Of a stretch of 5,565 nucleotides of DNA, positions 1 to 5,565 are shown piece by piece. Source of the stretch: CAZICM01 sp964537685 (GTDB taxonomy: Bacteria > Myxococcota_A > Polyangia > Polyangiales > Polyangiaceae); NCBI GenBank assembly GCA_964537685.1, contig CAZICM010000123.1, forward strand, positions 1 through 5,565, given 5' to 3'. The notes beneath the pieces are model-generated. The model saw nothing but the letters and a program-made list of their open reading frames with translations, had not been told where the DNA came from and searched no databases. Numbering within the stretch: the stretch's first letter is position 1; each line of letters starts with the position of its first letter. Made by a program: the position numbers and the translations under genes.

Positions 1-135
1 GCGAAGGGCGGAGCGGCTGCCGAGGCTGGTAAAGAAGGCGCTGAGGCGAAGGGTGAAGCGGCTGCCGAGGCCGGTAAAGAAGGCGCTGAAGCGAAGGGCG
101 GAGCGGCTGCCGAGGCCGGCAAAGAAGGCGCTGCG
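1..135 (+). repeat. Three tandem 45-bp repeats encoding a Lys/Glu/Ala 15-mer
   Basis: Units lie at 1-45, 46-90 and 91-135, in frame. Each encodes AKG-[G/E]-AAAEAGKEGA-[E/A]. Unit 1 differs from unit 2 at four bases and from unit 3 at three, so the copies are recent or kept similar. Each unit carries two Lys and two to four Glu. The array is in phase with the first base of the window, so it probably continues upstream. A broken copy follows near 166-190. Confidence 0.93.
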
Positions 136-795
136 GCACAGGCAACAGCGGCACCGAAGAAAGGTGCCAAAGAAGGCGCCGCAGCGGCAGCAGTGCCTAC
201 CGCTGCGCCCAGCGCGGCGCCCGTTACGGCACCCGCGCCGCCCGCGCCGCCCGCGGCTGAAAAGGCCGGTGTTCCAAAAATACCTGCGGCACCGGGCGCG
301 ACGCCGCCGCCTCCCGCTGTTACGGCCGGAGCTCCGTCATCACCTCCGGCGTCACCCATTGGGTCGGCGGTTCCTGCCGGTTCAGCGAATCTATCGTCGG
401 CGCCGAGCGCAGGCGCGGCGAGCCCATTGAGTGCGCCGTCGCCGCTGTCACCAAGTGCGCCGTCGCCGCTGTCGCCCAGTGCGCCGTCGCCACTGTCGCC
501 AAGTGCGCCGTCGCCGCTGTCGCCCAGTGCGCCGTCGCCGCTGTCGCCAAGTGCGCCTGCAACCCCAAGCGCACCATCGCCCCTCGCCGCCGGCCTCCCT
601 GCTGCGCCTCCGGTCTCACCTTCGGCTCAGCCAAAGCCTTTTGTGCCACCTCCTCCGCCCGCACCCAAACCCGCTTCTCCGCCCCCTGTCCCCAGACCCC
701 CGGGCTCTCCTTTCACACCCCCCTCGCCCTCCTCGCCCTCCTCACCCCCCTTTCCGCCCGGTTTCAAGCTTCCTAAACCCCCTGTCAAAAAATAA
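1..795 (+). CDS. Partial (3' end) low-complexity Ala/Lys/Glu- and Pro/Ser-rich protein
   Basis: The frame is open from base 1 to the TAA at 793-795, giving 264 residues with no start in the window; the real start lies upstream. An internal GTG at 193 is simply a Val codon inside the same open frame. In order the protein shows three 15-residue Lys/Glu/Ala repeats (residues 1-45), an Ala/Lys linker with a degenerate fourth copy (KKGAKEGAA, about 55-63), an Ala/Pro stretch (65-140), five SAPSPLSP octapeptides (144-183), and a Pro-rich tail ending PPVKK. No folded domain, membrane helix or catalytic motif is visible, so this portion is probably disordered: a tail, linker or surface stalk. Any folded domain would be upstream. 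Runs such as PPPP and PPPPP should make translation dependent on EF-P (known of polyproline, not seen here). The next gene follows after 79 nt on the same strand. The reading frame is well supported; function is unknown. Confidence 0.85.
   Translation, partial: AKGGAAAEAGKEGAEAKGEAAAEAGKEGAEAKGGAAAEAGKEGAAAQATAAPKKGAKEGAAAAAVPTAAPSAAPVTAPAPPAPPAAEKAGVPKIPAAPGATPPPPAVTAGAPSSPPASPIGSAVPAGSANLSSAPSAGAASPLSAPSPLSPSAPSPLSPSAPSPLSPSAPSPLSPSAPSPLSPSAPATPSAPSPLAAGLPAAPPVSPSAQPKPFVPPPPPAPKPASPPPVPRPPGSPFTPPSPSSPSSPPFPPGFKLPKPPVKK
430..549 (+). repeat. Five tandem 24-bp repeats encoding SAPSPLSP
   Basis: Units start at 430, 454, 478, 502 and 526. All five translate to the same octapeptide, while the DNA differs only at synonymous third positions (tca/tcg, ccg/cca, cca/ccc). 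The final codon alternates cca, ccc, cca, ccc, cca, which suggests growth in 48-bp steps. A partial copy follows at 550-558 and another degenerate one at about 565-582. Confidence 0.95.
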
Positions 796-874
796 ATCCG
801 GGGCCGCTTTTTTTCGATTGTTGAATCAATTCGATTAAAATGATCCGCTGTGATTATCCATCGGGAGAATGTGC
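796..874 (+). other. 79-nt gap between the repeat protein and the first methyltransferase
   Basis: The gap holds a G+C-rich patch (798-807) followed by seven T at 808-814, and then AT-rich sequence. No stable hairpin can be drawn before the T-run, so a terminator is not supported. TAAAAT at 836-841 is one base from the -10 consensus and would place transcription start near 848, but the region about 17 bases upstream (TTCGAT) does not resemble a -35 box. Either readthrough from the upstream gene or a weak separate promoter is possible. Confidence 0.3.
864..867 (+). promoter_or_regulatory. Ribosome binding site that favours the GTG start at 875
   Basis: GGAG at 864-867 lies seven bases before GTG 875, which is ideal spacing. 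It lies only one base before the upstream in-frame ATG at 869, too close to serve it. The methyltransferase therefore most likely begins with NADYSLKSY after an initiator Met from GTG. Confidence 0.65.
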
Positions 875-2467
875 GTGAACGCCGACTATTCACTCAAAAG
901 CTACGATGATGTGCCCTATCCAAGCGGCGCCTTCGATCAGACCCATCCGAGGCGCCTTCATACCTTGGCGTCTCTCTTCGGTATGTCGCCGCCTCCGCTC
1001 GCGTCGGCCCGCGTTCTGGAATTGGGCTGCAGCACCGGCGGTAATCTAATTCCAATGGCCCTCGCTTATCCCAATGCTCAATTTATTGGAATTGATTTGT
1101 CATTGCGTCAGATTGAAGAGGGGCAGCGCTGGGCCGCTCAGTTGAAACTGCCCAATCTGCAATTGATTCATCAAGATATTCTTCGCTTCGATGCGGAACC
1201 CGAAAGCTTTGATTACATCATCGCGCATGGCGTGTTTTCATGGGTTCCCCGCGAAGTTCAGGATGCGATATTCGCAATATGCGAGCGAGCGCTTTCTTTT
1301 CAGGGCGTCGCCTATATTAGCTACAACGCCAATCCCGGATGCCATACGCGCAGGCTCTTGCGCGATATGATGCGCTTTCATACGCGCGAAATCGAAGATC
1401 CCCAGGCCAAAATGGCTCAGGCCAAAGCCGTGGCCGCATTTATCGCGAATTCAGTCCCAGCCCATAATCCTCTCTATTCTGCGATGCTGAAGGGCGAGTT
1501 CGAACGCATTTCTGCATTGTCCGATCAAGTGCTGCTCCACGATGATCTGTCCGATATCAATGAGGCGTTCTATTTTCATCAATTCGTTGAACGAGCAAGC
1601 CAATACAATCTAAAATATCTCTCGGAAGCCCTCTTCGCCGATATGCAAGACCAAATGTATCCGCCCCATGTTCAAAAAATACTCCGGCGAACCGGCGATT
1701 TAATCTTGTCCGAGCAATATATGGATTTTCTTAGCTGCAGATCCTTCCGCCAAACTCTTTTGTGTAGGAATGATGTCCTTTTAAATAGGCGAATCGGTCC
1801 AGAAAATATCATTCCGATGTATATTTCTTCCAATTCGATGCCAGTGTCCGAGGAGCCCGATATTCAATCGGAGGAGCCCGAGAAATTTAAAAATCCATCG
1901 GGTGTTGTCGTCGGGATGGACGCTCCTCTGGCCAAGGCGGCGCTGGTGCACCTCTTCACTCACCGGCCCGCGGCGCTGCATTTTAATGATTTATTCGCCG
2001 CGGTGTTTGAACAAATTCGCGGTGCGCAGGGCATGCCGGCGGAACAACTCGTGAAACAATACGAAAGCGATGCGCTGCTCTTGGGCGAGGCACTGCTTTC
2101 GGCGTATTGCGGAAATATGATCGATTTATGGACGGAGCCGCCCAAGTATCGAACGGCCGCGGGAGAGCACCCGGAAGTCAGCGTGCTCGCGAGAATGCAG
2201 GCCGCTCATGGTCCGCATGTGACCAGCCTTTCGCATAAAAATATTTCGATCGATGATGCCTTTGCGCTTGAAACGCTAAAGCTGCTCGATGGAACGCGCG
2301 ATAGGAAAGCTCTTTCGGCGGCGCTTCTGGAGCTGTTGAACGAGGGCCGCTTTAAGCTCGATACCGATGAAGAAAATGCTTCAAAAGAGGCGCTTCAGCA
2401 AACCATTGAGAAAAAATTGGAAACAACGCTGATCAAAATGGCACGCTTTGGCCTTCTGCTGAATTGA
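875..2467 (+). CDS. SAM-dependent methyltransferase with regulatory domain, PKMT-like (paralogue 1)
   Basis: A 530-residue class I methyltransferase that would transfer a methyl group from S-adenosylmethionine. The Rossmann domain shows motif I VLELGCSTGG (47-56), the acidic end of beta-2 in IGIDLS (Asp74) and the post-II signature HGVFSWVP (118-125). Residues about 200-265 match the methyltransferase regulatory domain type (LLHDDLSDINEAFYFHQF). YMDFL (282-286) and FRQTLLC (291-297) follow. The C-terminal part carries the family's SLSHKNIS (His454) and LLDGT (470-474) segments. Length and order match the rickettsial OmpB protein-lysine methyltransferases (known family, about 550 residues). 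The protein substrate is inferred, not seen. The common PGWH segment reads PGCH here (Cys156). The start is GTG because of the well-spaced GGAG; ATG at 869 would add two residues. It has no signal peptide, so it should be cytoplasmic. It converges on its paralogue. Confidence 0.92.
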   Translation: MNADYSLKSYDDVPYPSGAFDQTHPRRLHTLASLFGMSPPPLASARVLELGCSTGGNLIPMALAYPNAQFIGIDLSLRQIEEGQRWAAQLKLPNLQLIHQDILRFDAEPESFDYIIAHGVFSWVPREVQDAIFAICERALSFQGVAYISYNANPGCHTRRLLRDMMRFHTREIEDPQAKMAQAKAVAAFIANSVPAHNPLYSAMLKGEFERISALSDQVLLHDDLSDINEAFYFHQFVERASQYNLKYLSEALFADMQDQMYPPHVQKILRRTGDLILSEQYMDFLSCRSFRQTLLCRNDVLLNRRIGPENIIPMYISSNSMPVSEEPDIQSEEPEKFKNPSGVVVGMDAPLAKAALVHLFTHRPAALHFNDLFAAVFEQIRGAQGMPAEQLVKQYESDALLLGEALLSAYCGNMIDLWTEPPKYRTAAGEHPEVSVLARMQAAHGPHVTSLSHKNISIDDAFALETLKLLDGTRDRKALSAALLELLNEGRFKLDTDEENASKEALQQTIEKKLETTLIKMARFGLLLN

Positions 2468-4006
2468 TTAGCCGAATAAAAAGCCGAGTTGCCCGAGCCT
2501 CGCGAGCTTTTTGTGAGCCACCTCGGCGATAACCGATGAATCGGAACAAGGAGCGCCGTTGAGCTCCACCGAAACAAGCCCCGCCTCGATATCCTGCAGC
2601 ACAAAACCCACCAAATCCTCGAGCGTGTGCGTTCCATCCATGCGCGATAACAGCGCCCGCTCAAATGAATCCACGCCAATATTGCGGTGTTTTAAATTGG
2701 TGCAGCCGGGCATCTTCCATGAGGCTTGCAGCCGGGCCAGCGCGCTCGTCTGAGGATGCATGCCCGCCCGTGGAATACAGGGCGGTGGGTAGACGCTGAG
2801 CTGTATTTGATTGCGCGAAAACAATCCAAGCAAATTGCGGGCAAGCCTTTCTTCATCGGATGCGTCGCCATTTGGATCGGCGAGGAGCGCTTTGGCCATG
2901 CCGCATAAATGTTCGAATTGAATATAGCTAGGATAGTGATGGCTCAGGACGACAAGCGCCGCTTTGAGCAAGGGCAGGGATGTGGATAATTCTAAATAGT
3001 CAGATGCATCAAAGGTTTCAACTGCATCGGATTGGATATCGGGGTCGGCCGAGTTGGGTTTGAGCGGTGTGGACACCCAAAGGCCCTTGAGGCGCTCAAA
3101 GGAAATCGATCGGTTGATCCGCTGCTCGCGGTGACACAAAAGCGTCCGGCGGAAATAGCGGATCTCGAGCAGATCCATATAGTGCTCAATATCGAGAATG
3201 GTTTTCGACATCGATTGAATTGCCTGCGCGGCTTCAATTCCAAATCGTTCGGGAACCATCGAATAAAAATGGGCATCCCCAAGGTATTGGAGCCCAAATC
3301 GGGCGGCTTCGGCGGCAAAATCTTTAAAATACATAGGGCGGTTATGCCGGGCCAGATGCTCGTATAAAATATAGCTGTCGGACATCTGATCGAGCAGCGC
3401 AAGCTCGTTTTTGAGCCATGCCCCGCCGCCTTTGGGATCGCTTCCCGAATACGATAGAAGCGCCAGCAAATCGCGCCCCCGCTGAATCTTTTCTTGTTTG
3501 TTTTCGGCAAATTGCGTTTCCCTCAGCAGCACCTCTCTCAGCATCCCGCGTAAATGCCAGCCGGGCAGGGTATTAAAGCTAATGTACGCAATGCCATTTT
3601 GCGTTAGTTTTTGCCGCGCAATCGATAGGATTTTCTGCTGAACCTCGGGAGGCACCCACGAATACACACCGTGGCAGACAATATAATCGAATGGGCCAAG
3701 GCCGTCGGGAATATCGAGGATGTTCATCGCACAAAGTTCGATATTGCGCAGATCCAGCGATTGAATCGTGCGCTGGCCCCGCTCGATCTGAGGCCCGGAT
3801 AAATCAATCCCAATGAATTGGCTCTGGGGAAAAAGTTCGGCCATCGGAATTAAATTCCCGCCCAGCCCGCACCCGAGTTCCAATACCCGGCATTGATCGA
3901 TCGGAGATGGACTTAATTCGAAAAGATGCGCAATCGTCGCAAGCCTGGCGATATGTGCGTCTTCATAAGGAAAGTCATCGTAGAGAATTTCTTCGTATTC
4001 ATTCAT
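2468..4006 (-). CDS. SAM-dependent methyltransferase with regulatory domain, PKMT-like (paralogue 2)
   Basis: A 512-residue paralogue of the convergent neighbour. Over the SAM-binding core (VLELGC to the GQ after IGIDLS) 28 of 38 positions are identical. Visible segments are VLELGCGLGG (41-50), Asp68 in IGIDLS, HGVYSWVP (112-119), LPGWH (147-151), the regulatory-domain block ILYEHLARHNRPMYF (around His217), YMDLL (276-280), PDIQS shared with the paralogue, NLKHRNIG (His440) and MDGT (456-459). It should be a cytoplasmic protein methyltransferase; Lys as target is an inference from the rickettsial family. The open frame extends to an ATG at 4060, but that codon lacks a ribosome site. ATG 4006 has GGAAGG eight bases ahead and begins MNEYEEILYDDFPY, which lines up with the start of the paralogue. 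The TAA stop abuts the TGA of the neighbour, so there is no room for a terminator between them. Confidence 0.92.
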   Translation of the reverse strand: MNEYEEILYDDFPYEDAHIARLATIAHLFELSPSPIDQCRVLELGCGLGGNLIPMAELFPQSQFIGIDLSGPQIERGQRTIQSLDLRNIELCAMNILDIPDGLGPFDYIVCHGVYSWVPPEVQQKILSIARQKLTQNGIAYISFNTLPGWHLRGMLREVLLRETQFAENKQEKIQRGRDLLALLSYSGSDPKGGGAWLKNELALLDQMSDSYILYEHLARHNRPMYFKDFAAEAARFGLQYLGDAHFYSMVPERFGIEAAQAIQSMSKTILDIEHYMDLLEIRYFRRTLLCHREQRINRSISFERLKGLWVSTPLKPNSADPDIQSDAVETFDASDYLELSTSLPLLKAALVVLSHHYPSYIQFEHLCGMAKALLADPNGDASDEERLARNLLGLFSRNQIQLSVYPPPCIPRAGMHPQTSALARLQASWKMPGCTNLKHRNIGVDSFERALLSRMDGTHTLEDLVGFVLQDIEAGLVSVELNGAPCSDSSVIAEVAHKKLARLGQLGFLFG

Positions 4007-4101
4007 GGCAGTGGCCTTCCACACCAGATCTTTCACGAAAAATGACGGGGTGTTCAGCATTGCGGTTGTTGAATAAAGCCGTGTAATCTGCCAGGACCAT
4101 C
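4007..4101. promoter_or_regulatory. Divergent intergenic region, presumed promoters both ways
   Basis: This 95-nt stretch separates the minus-strand methyltransferase from the plus-strand TPR gene, so both promoters should be here or inside the flanking genes. On the plus strand TTGCGG (4060-4065), a 16-base spacer and TGTAAT (4082-4087) form a fair sigma-70-like pair. However, they would put transcription start almost on the ribosome site at 4093-4096, which makes them doubtful. No convincing minus-strand pair is seen. A short inverted repeat TTTC-AC-GAAA lies at 4031-4040. Confidence 0.35.
4015..4020 (-). promoter_or_regulatory. Ribosome binding site that favours the ATG at 4006
   Basis: Read on the minus strand this is GGAAGG, eight bases ahead of the ATG at 4006-4004. 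The longer alternative at 4060 has no purine-rich site upstream, and its extra 18 residues have no counterpart in the convergent paralogue. The shorter start is preferred. Confidence 0.7.
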
Positions 4102-5175
4102 ATGAGATCGCTCGTTTGTGCAGCTTGGGGAGCCGTATTTGGGCTTTGTTTTATGCTTCTTTCGCCGGCCTCGGCGAATGCGCAGGACGATGAAGGCAAC
4201 GGCGCAGGGCAAGTCGGAGACGATGAAAGCGCGAACGCCGCCGCCGAGGACCTGTTGAATTCGGGTCTACTTGATTTCGAAGAAAAACGCTATTCGACAG
4301 CGTGCCCGAAACTGCGCAAGAGCTACAAAGCCAGGCCGAAGCCGAGCACTTTGTTTCATTTGGCGCAATGTGAAGAAGCGTCGGGAAAACTGGCCACGGC
4401 CGCGCTGTATTACGACGATTATTTGGCGAAGTATCAAGGGCTGAGCCCAGCTCAAAAAGAAGAGGAAAAGACCAAGGCGGCGACGGCCGAAACCCAGCGT
4501 AAGGCGATTACGCCGCGCATTCCCAAAGTGATGTTTAGGCTGAAGACCACGGCGCCTTCGGGGACGCGCGTGCTCAGGCCGCAGCGCGAAGGTTCAGATA
4601 CCGTCGAAGTGAGTGTGGGGGTGGAGCTGCCGATCGATCCTGGTGATCATGTCGTGTACACGGAGGCGCCGGGGCGTCCGCGCATGGATAAGCGCTTTAG
4701 GATTGCGCTGGGCGAGCCTGTGAAGGTCGTCGATTTGGATGTGGCGGCTGAGAGCACCGGCGATAACCGGATGAGTTATGGGCAGCCTGTGACGCCCGTG
4801 GCCGCGCAGTTGCCGCCTTTGGATCCTCCGATGTCAAAGCGGCGCGTGACGGCCTTTATCGTGGGCGGGATTGGCGCGGCGAGCTTGATTGCCGGTGTTG
4901 TGACGGGCGCGCTGGTGTGGGGACAAAAGGGGACGATCGAAAGCAATTGCAGGAATAATGTTTGCAATCCGAAAGGCGAGTCCGCCGCGGATTTAGCGAG
5001 CGCAAGCGGCTTGGCAAGTACGATCACCTTTAGTGTTGGAGGGGCGGCGCTGGCAACGGGCGTCATTCTGTACTTAACCGAGCCCGCGCCTTCAAAATTT
5101 GGAACAATGGCTCCTACGGGATCGATTCAATTTGGGCCGAACCGGGCTTCTTTTGAAGCAAAGTGGGTGTGGTGA
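4102..5175 (+). CDS. Secreted/membrane TPR protein with PEGA-like segment and two C-terminal hydrophobic helices
   Basis: A 357-residue envelope protein of unknown function. A signal peptide is clear: Arg2, a hydrophobic core, and an ANA-Q cleavage site after Ala27. Residues about 46-115 form two TPR-like helical hairpins (LLNSGLLDFEEKRYSTACPK; FHLAQCEEASGKLATAALYY), followed by a charged helix (113-140). Residues 143-214 look like a beta-rich PEGA-type segment with LPIDPGDH (176-183) and EAPGR. Two hydrophobic helices (about 251-273 and 304-325) enclose a loop with Cys283 and Cys288. The tail ends in an aromatic-rich AKWVW, which resembles the final strand of an outer-membrane protein. This layout recurs in Myxococcota as uncharacterised TPR proteins (general knowledge). 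AGGA at 4093-4096 lies five bases before the ATG. The following lipoprotein gene overlaps the stop by one base, so the two are coupled and probably act in the same envelope structure. Confidence 0.88.
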   Translation: MRSLVCAAWGAVFGLCFMLLSPASANAQDDEGNGAGQVGDDESANAAAEDLLNSGLLDFEEKRYSTACPKLRKSYKARPKPSTLFHLAQCEEASGKLATAALYYDDYLAKYQGLSPAQKEEEKTKAATAETQRKAITPRIPKVMFRLKTTAPSGTRVLRPQREGSDTVEVSVGVELPIDPGDHVVYTEAPGRPRMDKRFRIALGEPVKVVDLDVAAESTGDNRMSYGQPVTPVAAQLPPLDPPMSKRRVTAFIVGGIGAASLIAGVVTGALVWGQKGTIESNCRNNVCNPKGESAADLASASGLASTITFSVGGAALATGVILYLTEPAPSKFGTMAPTGSIQFGPNRASFEAKWVW

Positions 5176-5565
5176 TGAGCACGCGGCATATTGCTTGGGT
5201 TTGTATTCTTGGTCTGCTTGGAACGGTGCTCTCCTGCACGTCCATTTTTGGTGTCGACACCGAATACAAAGAAAATGAGTGCACCGCCAATGGCGGTCAA
5301 AGTACGAAATTAATTCAATGCGGCGTGGGCGAATGCCTTAGTGTTGTTGCCGCATGCGATGTAAATGGATTGCCCGCGCAATGCGTGGAGGGCACGCCGA
5401 AAGATGAAGAGACCTGCGATGGTCTCGACAATACCTGCAATGGCCAAATTGACGAAGGCTGCGAATGCGCGGTGAATCAAGTTCAGCCTTGCTACAGCGG
5501 CTCGCCGAAACTTGTGGCCGAGGGCGCGTGCAGGAAGGGCGAACAGCAATGCGACAACGGGCAAT
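5175..5565 (+). CDS. Partial (5' end) Cys-rich lipoprotein with MopE-type putative metal-binding motif
   Basis: The ATG at 5175-5177 shares its A with the upstream TGA (5173-5175), and the frame stays open for 130 codons to the window edge. The N-terminus is a lipoprotein signal: Arg4, a hydrophobic stretch, then VLSC with the lipid Cys at 21. Thr at +2 is compatible with the outer membrane. After a short linker the protein has 14 further Cys. The key segment TCDGLDNTCNGQIDEGC (80-96) matches the core of the MopE-type putative metal-binding repeat (CDG-D-N-C-G-DEG). QPCYSG and CRKGEQQCDNGQ then follow, as is usual in myxobacterial proteins carrying this repeat. Metal binding is known or predicted for the family, not shown here. 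Further repeats probably lie downstream. No strong ribosome site precedes the start, so translation likely depends on coupling to the TPR gene. Confidence 0.88.
   Translation, partial: MSTRHIAWVCILGLLGTVLSCTSIFGVDTEYKENECTANGGQSTKLIQCGVGECLSVVAACDVNGLPAQCVEGTPKDEETCDGLDNTCNGQIDEGCECAVNQVQPCYSGSPKLVAEGACRKGEQQCDNGQ

Noticed and set aside
320..664. Minus-strand open frame with a regular Thr-Ala-His repeat
   Set aside because: The repeat is the complement of the SAPSPLSP array. It has no ribosome site and lies wholly antisense to a better-supported gene.
760..779. Inverted repeat GGTTT / AAACC with a 10-base loop
   Set aside because: Only five pairs, inside coding sequence, with no following T-run; likely chance.
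778..814. Intrinsic terminator for the repeat gene (C-run 778-782, G-run 800-803, T-run 808-814)
   Set aside because: The best stem is only four base pairs with a loop of about 18 bases, or a three-pair stem with a two-base loop. The T-run alone is not enough.
53..838. Arg-rich open frames (53-430 and 431-838, plus strand) overlapping the repeat gene
   Set aside because: They are alternative-frame readings of G+C-rich Ala/Pro codons. Their Arg runs mirror the 24-bp and 45-bp repeats, and the frame open from base 1 accounts for the region.
2470..2520. Shared bidirectional terminator at the convergent junction
   Set aside because: The stops abut. The nearby CTCGCGAG palindrome followed by CTTTTT leaves no usable loop, so no hairpin could be supported.
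2992..3510. 172-residue minus-strand frame inside the second methyltransferase
   Set aside because: It is a shifted frame of a gene whose own frame carries all the family motifs; its translation shows no recognisable domain.
4031..4040. TTTC-AC-GAAA inverted repeat as an operator
   Set aside because: Half-sites of four bases are too short to distinguish from chance without comparison to related genomes.
5310..5564. 84-residue minus-strand frame at the window end
   Set aside because: It is antisense to the Cys-rich lipoprotein, whose signal peptide and MopE motif are clear.

Overview
The window looks like a chromosomal stretch from a deltaproteobacterial-type organism, most likely Myxococcota. 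The reasons are inferential. A secreted TPR protein with a PEGA-like segment and a paired hydrophobic C-terminal region, and a Cys-rich lipoprotein with a MopE-type 'CDG-D-N-C-G-DEGC' motif, are both protein styles very common in that phylum. Long Ala/Pro-rich low-complexity proteins also fit. No rRNA, tRNA, CRISPR array, insertion sequence or phage gene is visible.

Layout: (1) 1-795, plus strand: the 3' end of a gene that begins before the window. It encodes a low-complexity protein with a Lys/Glu/Ala 15-residue tandem repeat, an Ala/Pro linker, five copies of an octapeptide SAPSPLSP and a Pro-rich tail. (2) 875-2467, plus, and 2468-4006, minus: two full-length paralogous SAM-dependent methyltransferases of the kind with a methyltransferase regulatory domain, the architecture of the rickettsial protein-lysine methyltransferases. 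They are convergent and their stop codons abut with no base between them. (3) 4007-4101: a 95-nt divergent intergenic region. (4) 4102-5175, plus: a secreted/membrane TPR-PEGA-like protein. (5) 5175-5565, plus: the 5' end of a MopE-motif lipoprotein that overlaps the previous stop by one base and runs off the window.

How they may work together: genes 4 and 5 are almost certainly one translationally coupled cell-envelope operon. The methyltransferase pair is a duplicated enzyme set whose substrate is not shown by the sequence. Surface proteins are the known substrates of the rickettsial relatives, so the neighbouring Lys-rich repeat protein and the envelope proteins are natural but unproven candidates. 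Two points alter a naive annotation. Both methyltransferases have better start codons than the longest reading frame suggests (GTG at 875 and ATG at 4006). Two genes are cut by the window edges and must be read as partial (1-795 and 5175-5565).
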